A program made the position numbers and the translations under genes. From Desulfobacteraceae bacterium (lineage in GTDB: Bacteria; Desulfobacterota; DSM-4660; Desulfatiglandales; B25-G16): a stretch of DNA of 12,787 nucleotides. The stretch is taken from contig JAPVWE010000015.1 of the NCBI GenBank assembly GCA_028572035.1, positions 1 through 12,787 of the forward strand, read 5' to 3'. The notes under the pieces are model-generated. The model did no database searches. It saw only the letters and a list, made by a program, of their open reading frames with translations, and was not told the DNA's origin. Shown piece by piece: positions 7,846 to 12,787 of this stretch (within the stretch, counting starts at the first letter, position 1; every line of letters begins with the position of its first letter).

Positions 7846-8712
7846 ATGAAGAATTTTGATTATATAAAGCCATCTAACTTAGCTGATGCGATTTCCGCTC
7901 TTAAAGAATATGAAAATGCTTTTTTGTTTGCTGGTGGAACGGATCTACTTGTTGGGATGAAGAACAATTTTCTGAAGCCTCAATACATCATAGATTTAAA
8001 AGGCATATCAAACATTAAATCCTTTGAATACCAAGAAGGATGGCATTTCGGGGCACTTACGACAATTCGGGATATCGAGGTTTCAGAAACTCTCCAGCAA
8101 AAGATGCCTTTCCTGTGCCAGGCTGCAAGCTCACTGGGCTCCATCCAAATAAGAAACAGAGCCACGATAGGCGGAAATCTGTGCAACGCCTCTCCGGCAG
8201 CAGACATAGCAACCATGTTTCTTGCGATGGATTCCCAGATAAAAATCATCTCTATTGATAATGAAAAGGTTGTTGGACTAGACAAGTTCTTTACAGGGCC
8301 AAACAGCACAATACTAAACAGGGGCGAAGTGTTAACCGAGATCATCGTTCCCAAGGATGCTGAGCAGTTTAAGGGTGTTTATATAAAATTTGGCCCAAGA
8401 AAAGGGATGGATATAGGCATAGTAAATATCGCAGTCCTTTTGGACGCCGATTTCGAAAGTGGGTTATGTAAGAGAATCAGGATTGCGTTAGGAGCCGTTG
8501 CGCCAACACCTATAAGGGCGAGGCAGGCTGAAGGCCTTTTAAGTGGAAATGCCTTGGGTCCTGATTCAATTAATAAGGCTGCTGAACTGGCATCAAGTGA
8601 GACTGATCCCATTTCAGATTTTCGCGCCTCTGCAGGCTATAGAAAGGAGTTGGTCAAGACATTGGTCGTAAGAGGAATTAATACAATATTAGCGTCGAAT
8701 CGGAACTCGTAA
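7846..8712 (+). CDS. Xanthine dehydrogenase family FAD-binding (medium) subunit, CoxM/HcrB type
   Basis: A 288-residue FAD subunit of a three-part molybdenum hydroxylase. FAGGTDLLV (28-36) and ATIGGNLCNASPAAD (106-120) are the two FAD-binding signatures of the family. Electrons from the Mo site pass through the 2Fe-2S clusters of the next gene's product to this FAD and on to an acceptor. The length is standard, and no inserted Cys-rich loop is seen like the 4Fe-4S loop of the 4-hydroxybenzoyl-CoA reductase beta subunit (HcrB). The complex is therefore more likely an oxidising hydroxylase than a dearomatising reductase. The order FAD, Fe-S, Mo is the usual coxM-coxS-coxL one. Start fixed by AGGAGGTGAT at 7834-7843. 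Confidence 0.95.
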   Translation: MKNFDYIKPSNLADAISALKEYENAFLFAGGTDLLVGMKNNFLKPQYIIDLKGISNIKSFEYQEGWHFGALTTIRDIEVSETLQQKMPFLCQAASSLGSIQIRNRATIGGNLCNASPAADIATMFLAMDSQIKIISIDNEKVVGLDKFFTGPNSTILNRGEVLTEIIVPKDAEQFKGVYIKFGPRKGMDIGIVNIAVLLDADFESGLCKRIRIALGAVAPTPIRARQAEGLLSGNALGPDSINKAAELASSETDPISDFRASAGYRKELVKTLVVRGINTILASNRNS

Positions 8713-8799
8713 TTTGTTACAGGGCTTTTCCAGTTCCAATAGAAGTCATTTGGATGAGCTCTTAATCGAAAAAATATGAATACACAATCCACTCTGTGA

Positions 8800-8828
8800 T
8801 TGAAATGATTTACAAGCGGTCATTTCAA
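8800..8828. promoter_or_regulatory. 9-bp palindrome with weak promoter-like boxes in the gap before the Fe-S subunit
   Basis: TTGAAATGA (8800-8808) and TCATTTCAA (8820-8828) are perfect inverted repeats with an 11-base loop, in the widest gap inside the gene run (8713-8887). No T-run follows, so it is not an intrinsic terminator. TTTACA (8809-8814) and CATTAT (8832-8837), 17 bases apart, form a weak sigma-70-like promoter whose -35 box sits in the loop, as a repressor operator would. It could instead be an mRNA processing or stability hairpin. The palindrome is certain; its role is inferred. Confidence 0.4.
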
Positions 8829-8887
8829 GAACATTATAACGCTTTTACCGTGAGATCCTGCTGAAAGATATTTAAGGAGGAAACAAA

Positions 8888-9361
8888 ATGGTGAAGAAAC
8901 ATCAGATCCGGACCACTGTGAATGGGGAAGAATACGATTTATTAGTTGATCCGAAAAAGACATTGCTACAATTATTAAGAGAGAACCTCGATTTAACCGG
9001 GACTAAGGAAGGATGTGATGAAGGAGAGTGCGGAGCATGTTCTGTAATTCTTGACGGCAAGGTGGTTAACTCATGCCTTGTATTAGCCGTTGAAGCCGAT
9101 AACGCTGAGGTCACGACCATTGAAGGAATCCACCGTGGAGAGGATTTGCATCCTATACAGAAGTCTTTTGTAGATAGCGGTGCTGTTCAATGCGGGTTTT
9201 GCACGCCGGGAATGATTCTCACAACAAAAGCGATGTTAGATGAAATACCTGATCCCTCTGAGGAAGATATAAAACACTATCTAGAGGGAAACTTGTGCAG
9301 GTGCACTGGATATTCAAAAATAATAGATGCGGTGAATCTTGCAATAAAGCATTCTAAATGA
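8888..9361 (+). CDS. Xanthine dehydrogenase family 2Fe-2S (small) subunit, CoxS/HcrC type
   Basis: A 157-residue small subunit with two 2Fe-2S clusters. The N-terminal plant-ferredoxin-like cluster uses Cys43, 48, 51 and 63 (GCDEGECGAC and NSC). The C-terminal helical cluster uses Cys102, 105, 137 and 139 (QCGFC and LCRC). All eight cysteines are present, and length is normal for CoxS-type subunits. It carries electrons from the molybdopterin subunit to the FAD subunit. ATG start with AAGGAGG at 8874-8880, seven bases upstream. It sits between the FAD and Mo subunit genes, 23 bases before the latter. The 175-base gap upstream carries a palindrome, so this subunit and the next may also be expressed separately from the FAD subunit. 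Confidence 0.97.
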   Translation: MVKKHQIRTTVNGEEYDLLVDPKKTLLQLLRENLDLTGTKEGCDEGECGACSVILDGKVVNSCLVLAVEADNAEVTTIEGIHRGEDLHPIQKSFVDSGAVQCGFCTPGMILTTKAMLDEIPDPSEEDIKHYLEGNLCRCTGYSKIIDAVNLAIKHSK

Positions 9362-9384
9362 AAAAAATTAAGGGGGAGTGAAAA

Positions 9385-11658
9385 ATGGAACAACACTCGG
9401 CCGTGGGAAAAAGAATCCCTCAGAGAGACGCGGTAGACAAGGTGAAAGGGAGTGCGATTTTCACCAATGACATCAAGTTAAAAGGAATGCTTTATTGCAA
9501 AATCCTAAGAAGCCCCCTTCCGCATTCTAGAATAATCAATATTGATGTTTCAAAGGCCGAAAAGCTAATAGGAGTTAAAGCTGTTTTAACATATAAAGAT
9601 ACGCCTCAGGTGAAGTTCAGTATTTCCCCAACCTGGGCCGACAAACTGCCTTTAGAAAGTGAAAAGGCAAGATACATAGGTGACGAAATCGCCGCCGTGG
9701 CAGCAGTAGATGAAGACACAGCTCAGGAGGCCTTAGATTTGATTCAAGTGGATTTTGAAGAATTGCCTGGAGTATATGACCCTGTCGAGGCGATGAAACC
9801 GGGTGCTCCAGTTATACATGATTCTGTCGAGAATAACATATCAAAAGCTATTCATATGGAATGCGGTAACATTGAGGAGGGGTTTGCCAGTGGTGACCTT
9901 ATATTAGAAGATACCTTTAGCACGCAAGCGCAGTCACATTGTAGCCTTGAAACTCATTGTTGTGTCGCCATTTGCGAGCCGAACGACGAAATCAAGATTT
10001 GGGTAAATACGCAAGCTCCTCATGCACTTCGGCAGAAACTTTCGTATGCCTTGAATATAGATGCGTCAAAAATTCATGTTATTACGCCTTATTTGGGAGG
10101 AGGATTCGGCAGCAAAATCGATTTGGAGCCCGCACAAGCGATATGTATTCTCTTATCAAAGAAGAGTGGAAGGCCTGTCCGCATATCAAACACGCGAAAA
10201 GATCAGTTTATATCGACCAGGATTAGACACCCGACGATTAGTGAACTGAAATTCGGTGTTAAACGTGATGGAACGATTGTGGCCAAACAGGCAAGAGTTG
10301 TCATGGACAACGGAGCCTATAATAGCCACGGTCCTGCGGTCTTGTTATATAATAATGTGATGTTTTCATCTCTTTACAGGGTGGAGAATATTAAATATGA
10401 AGGGTATCTGGTTTATACCAACAAAAACTGGGGGGGTGCATGCAGAGGGTATGGGGATCCTCAGGCCACCTTTGCCCAAGAGTCCATGATGGATATGATT
10501 GCCGAGCGATTAAATATGGACCCGATAGATTTAAGGTTAAAGAACGCAAACAATCCAAACGAAATCACGGCAAATAAGGTGAGGATTACAAGCTGCGGTC
10601 TAAGGGAATGCTTGACTCAGGCAAAAGAGGCGTCTAATTGGGCTGAAAAAAAGGAGACCAAATCCAAATACCGGGGTTTGGGCATTGCCTCAATGATCTA
10701 TACTGGCGGCGGAAGTATAGGATCAGGCTTCAATTATTCCGGAGCCACAATGCAGATAAACGCGGATGGTACAATTCATCTGTCAGTGGGAGCAGTGGAC
10801 ATAGGTCAGGGATCAAATACTATCTTGACTCAAATGGCAGCCGATGTATTGGCCGTTGATCCGGAGGCAATCAGGTTGACGACAGCAGACACGGATACGA
10901 CCTTACCATGTATGGGAACTTTTGGGTCAAGAGTTACTTTTTGTGCAGGAAGCGCTGTGTTCCAGGCAACTAACGAAGTTAAAAATATGTTATTGGAAGA
11001 GGCGTCAGAGATACTGGAAGCGAACATGGAAGATCTTGAAATGAAGGATAAAGAGATCTTCGTTAAAGGCAGCCTGGGTGTTTCCGTTACATTCTCTGAA
11101 CTCGCTTCGAGGGCTCACTACAAAAGGAAGAAAACGCTCATAGGTCACGGATACTATAACGGTCCAGAGGTTAGTGACGATTTCGATCCAACCAGTTATG
11201 TGGGCTACCCTTCCCCTGCAATGGTTTTTGCTACACACATAGCGGAAGTGGAAATTGATCCGGGTACAGGAAAGGTCGACGTCATAAATTTTGTGGCCGC
11301 ACATGATTTGGGAAGGGCTATAAATCCCCTTCTGGTTGAGGGACAAATTGAAGGGGCCGTCGCTCAGGGGATCGGGTGGGCTTTAACAGAGGACCTTAAA
11401 TTTGAAAATGGCAAGATCGTCAATCCAAACTTCCATGACTATAAAATCCTTACCATCAAAGACGTACCCAAAATAACCTCTATCCTGGTAGAGACGATCG
11501 ATCCTAATGGGCCTTTCGGGGCAAAGGGTATAGGAGAATGTGCCATGGTGCCCACAGCACCCGCTATAGTGAATGCCATATATGATGCTATTGGCGTTCG
11601 AATCAAGGACCTGCCTGCTACACCAGAAAAAATTTTTGATGGCCTAAAAAAAATATGA
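9385..11658 (+). CDS. Xanthine dehydrogenase family molybdopterin-binding (large) subunit
   Basis: A 757-residue catalytic subunit of normal length for CoxL/HcrA-type proteins. Visible family features are GGGFGSK (238-244), GGACRGYGDPQ (350-360, with the conserved active-site Arg354), GQGSNT (474-479) and GAKGIGECAMVPTAPA (712-727), where Glu718 matches the catalytic Glu. The enzyme hydroxylates a ring or aldehyde carbon with water as oxygen source at a Mo-molybdopterin (often cytosine dinucleotide) cofactor. The CO dehydrogenase loop with its Cu-binding Cys (RCSFR) is absent, so a CO dehydrogenase label would be wrong. Cys353 takes the place of the Phe in AFRGFG of xanthine dehydrogenases, hinting at a different pocket. 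Substrate unknown; an N-heterocycle or aryl-CoA is plausible. ATG with GGGGGAG seven bases upstream. Its stop overlaps the next start (ATGA). Confidence 0.95.
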   Translation: MEQHSAVGKRIPQRDAVDKVKGSAIFTNDIKLKGMLYCKILRSPLPHSRIINIDVSKAEKLIGVKAVLTYKDTPQVKFSISPTWADKLPLESEKARYIGDEIAAVAAVDEDTAQEALDLIQVDFEELPGVYDPVEAMKPGAPVIHDSVENNISKAIHMECGNIEEGFASGDLILEDTFSTQAQSHCSLETHCCVAICEPNDEIKIWVNTQAPHALRQKLSYALNIDASKIHVITPYLGGGFGSKIDLEPAQAICILLSKKSGRPVRISNTRKDQFISTRIRHPTISELKFGVKRDGTIVAKQARVVMDNGAYNSHGPAVLLYNNVMFSSLYRVENIKYEGYLVYTNKNWGGACRGYGDPQATFAQESMMDMIAERLNMDPIDLRLKNANNPNEITANKVRITSCGLRECLTQAKEASNWAEKKETKSKYRGLGIASMIYTGGGSIGSGFNYSGATMQINADGTIHLSVGAVDIGQGSNTILTQMAADVLAVDPEAIRLTTADTDTTLPCMGTFGSRVTFCAGSAVFQATNEVKNMLLEEASEILEANMEDLEMKDKEIFVKGSLGVSVTFSELASRAHYKRKKTLIGHGYYNGPEVSDDFDPTSYVGYPSPAMVFATHIAEVEIDPGTGKVDVINFVAAHDLGRAINPLLVEGQIEGAVAQGIGWALTEDLKFENGKIVNPNFHDYKILTIKDVPKITSILVETIDPNGPFGAKGIGECAMVPTAPAIVNAIYDAIGVRIKDLPATPEKIFDGLKKI

Positions 11659-12787
11659 ACAGGACCCTTGATGGAATTAAAGTCATAGAGCTGGCCCAAT
11701 ATATTTCAGGCCCATATTGCGGGATGCTTCTTGCTGGTCTGGGTGCCAATGTGACGAAAATTGAAGAACCTGGGATTGGAGATATATCAAGGAAATGTGG
11801 CCCGTTCCCAAAAGACATTCCCCATCCTGATAGAAGCGGGCTATTCCACTATTTCAACCGAAATAAGAGGGGAATAACTCTGGATATTAGAAAAGTAACC
11901 GGGCGGGAAATACTCTTGGAACTGCTAAAAGACACAGATGTGCTTATTGAGGATATGCAACCTAAGTTGGCTAGAAATCTGAAGCTTGATTTTCGCCATC
12001 TGAGAGAGGTGAACCAAAAACTTATCATTGTTTCTATCACACCTTTTGGTCAGACCGGCCCCTATAAACATTATAAAGCTTACGCCATAAATGCTAGTGG
12101 AATAGGTGGAATGAGTTCCATAGTAGGTGAACCGCAGAGAGAGCCACTAACTCCGCCTTTTTCACTTGGTCATTTCCAAACGGGGATCATTGCAGGAAAT
12201 GCAATAATGTTTGCATTAATGGCACAAAAGAAGACCGGAAAAGGGCAGCATATTGATATCTCAGAGGCAGAGTCATGGGCTATTTTCCATACAGGGAATG
12301 TTGTTTCTGCATTCATTTATGGCGGGCGAAAGAGAAACAGGACTGGGCACAGAACATACGGCCCTTATCCCTATACCCTGTTACCATGTAAAGATGGGTA
12401 CATTTCAATGATTGCTTTGCGCGGGTCGGAATGGAAACGATTTCTCGAGATAGTTGGTGATGGAAAGGTGCCTGAATGGTACTCATCGGATGATAGATTT
12501 AAGGATCGTTTAAAAGCAGGGCTGGAATATGCCGATGTCCTTGACAGTCTATTGTCACCGTGGCTAATGTCCCACACGAGAAAGGAAATATTTAGCCGCT
12601 GCCGGGAAAAACATGTTCCATTTACCCCTGTGAGGAACATGGACGAAGTTGTAAATTGTGAACATCTTAATAAAAGGGGGTATTTTGAAGAGATAAGATG
12701 TTCTGGTGTTAATGGTTTTAAATGCCCAGGAGCACCTGTTAGGTTCTCCGGGAGCTTGTGGAATTTAAACAAAACAGCACCGACTCT
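11655..12787 (+). CDS. CaiB/BaiF-family CoA-transferase homologue, catalytic Asp replaced by His; partial at window end
   Basis: An open frame of 377 codons with no stop before the window edge, so the 3' end is missing (the family is usually about 400 residues). Family features are LDGIKVIELAQYISGPYCGMLLAGLGANVTKIE split across 5-37, NRNKRGITLDI (68-78) and TGKGQHIDISEAES (194-207). An ungapped alignment with the other CaiB/BaiF protein in this window (4193-5401) places His173 (SLGHFQTG) where that protein has Asp172, the nucleophile. It may be an inactive partner subunit, as I recall for heterodimeric members such as BbsEF where only one subunit has the Asp, or it may have another activity. 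The ATG overlaps the Mo-subunit stop as ATGA (11655-11658), which implies coupled translation. Identity as a family member is secure; function is not. Confidence 0.9.
   Translation, partial: MNRTLDGIKVIELAQYISGPYCGMLLAGLGANVTKIEEPGIGDISRKCGPFPKDIPHPDRSGLFHYFNRNKRGITLDIRKVTGREILLELLKDTDVLIEDMQPKLARNLKLDFRHLREVNQKLIIVSITPFGQTGPYKHYKAYAINASGIGGMSSIVGEPQREPLTPPFSLGHFQTGIIAGNAIMFALMAQKKTGKGQHIDISEAESWAIFHTGNVVSAFIYGGRKRNRTGHRTYGPYPYTLLPCKDGYISMIALRGSEWKRFLEIVGDGKVPEWYSSDDRFKDRLKAGLEYADVLDSLLSPWLMSHTRKEIFSRCREKHVPFTPVRNMDEVVNCEHLNKRGYFEEIRCSGVNGFKCPGAPVRFSGSLWNLNKTAPT

Noticed and set aside
8800..8837. Intrinsic terminator between FAD and Fe-S subunit genes
   Set aside because: The stem is AT-rich and no U-tract follows it.
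7846..11658. 4-Hydroxybenzoyl-CoA reductase (HcrABC)
   Set aside because: The FAD subunit has standard length and no inserted Cys-rich loop for the extra 4Fe-4S cluster that marks that dearomatising reductase.
9385..11658. Aerobic CO dehydrogenase large subunit
   Set aside because: The Cu-binding RCSFR loop is absent; the region reads ACRGYGDPQ, as in other xanthine-dehydrogenase-family enzymes.
5431..11658. Purine catabolism (xanthine dehydrogenase plus allantoinase)
   Set aside because: The crotonase, CoA-transferases and dienoyl-CoA-reductase-like protein have no place in purine breakdown, and no urate or allantoate genes are present.
12371..12772. A 133-codon minus-strand open frame near the window end
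   Set aside because: The + strand here reads through as a clear CaiB/BaiF protein from 11655; the antisense frame has no family features.
1..12787. CRISPR arrays, tRNA or rRNA genes, insertion-sequence transposases
   Set aside because: No regularly spaced direct repeats, tRNA-like cloverleaf or transposase motifs were seen on either strand.

Overview
The window looks like part of an anaerobe's catabolic gene cluster. Every gene is on the + strand, base composition is moderate (roughly mid-40s % GC by eye), and ribosome-binding sites are strong AGGAGG types. No marker gene fixes the taxon. The mix of CoA-transferases, a FadH-type Fe-S flavoenzyme, a crotonase and a molybdenum hydroxylase is typical of sulfate-reducing or syntrophic Desulfobacterota and related Peptococcaceae-like fermenters. 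That placement is inference.

Layout. Positions 1-292 contain no gene but hold an elaborate imperfect inverted repeat: 22-bp perfect outer arms, a 25-bp near-perfect inner helix and further helices stacked inside. It could be a structured RNA, a retron-like ncRNA or a MITE-like element. Positions 293-441 are the leader of the first gene. The operon-like run follows: (1) a fused alpha+beta class I CoA-transferase-fold protein that appears to lack the catalytic glutamate (442-2154); (2) an old-yellow-enzyme/2,4-dienoyl-CoA reductase-type Fe-S flavoprotein (2203-4158); (3) a CaiB/BaiF class III CoA-transferase with its catalytic Asp (4193-5401); (4) a dihydropyrimidinase/hydantoinase-like cyclic amidohydrolase with a full metal site (5431-6798); (5) a crotonase-fold protein with one of the two hydratase glutamates replaced by Tyr (6880-7761); (6-8) the FAD, 2Fe-2S and molybdopterin subunits of a xanthine-dehydrogenase-family hydroxylase (7846-8712, 8888-9361, 9385-11658); (9) a second CaiB/BaiF protein, overlapping the Mo subunit by ATGA, with His in place of the catalytic Asp and cut by the window edge (11655-12787).

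How they may work together (inference). A Mo hydroxylase plus a hydantoinase-type cyclic amidase suggests a cyclic or N-heterocyclic substrate that is hydroxylated next to a ring nitrogen to a lactam and then opened by hydrolysis. The CoA-transferases would make the thioester. The FadH-like flavoenzyme would reduce conjugated double bonds. The crotonase and the IpdAB-like fused protein would hydrate the intermediates or cleave C-C bonds in them. The logic resembles anaerobic indoleacetate, nicotinate and steroid-ring degradation, but I do not recognise this exact gene set as a described pathway. The substrate is unknown.

No intrinsic terminator is visible between the genes, so one long transcript is plausible. 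A 9-bp palindrome with a weak promoter-like sequence in the 175-base gap at 8713-8887 could give the Fe-S and Mo subunits extra control.
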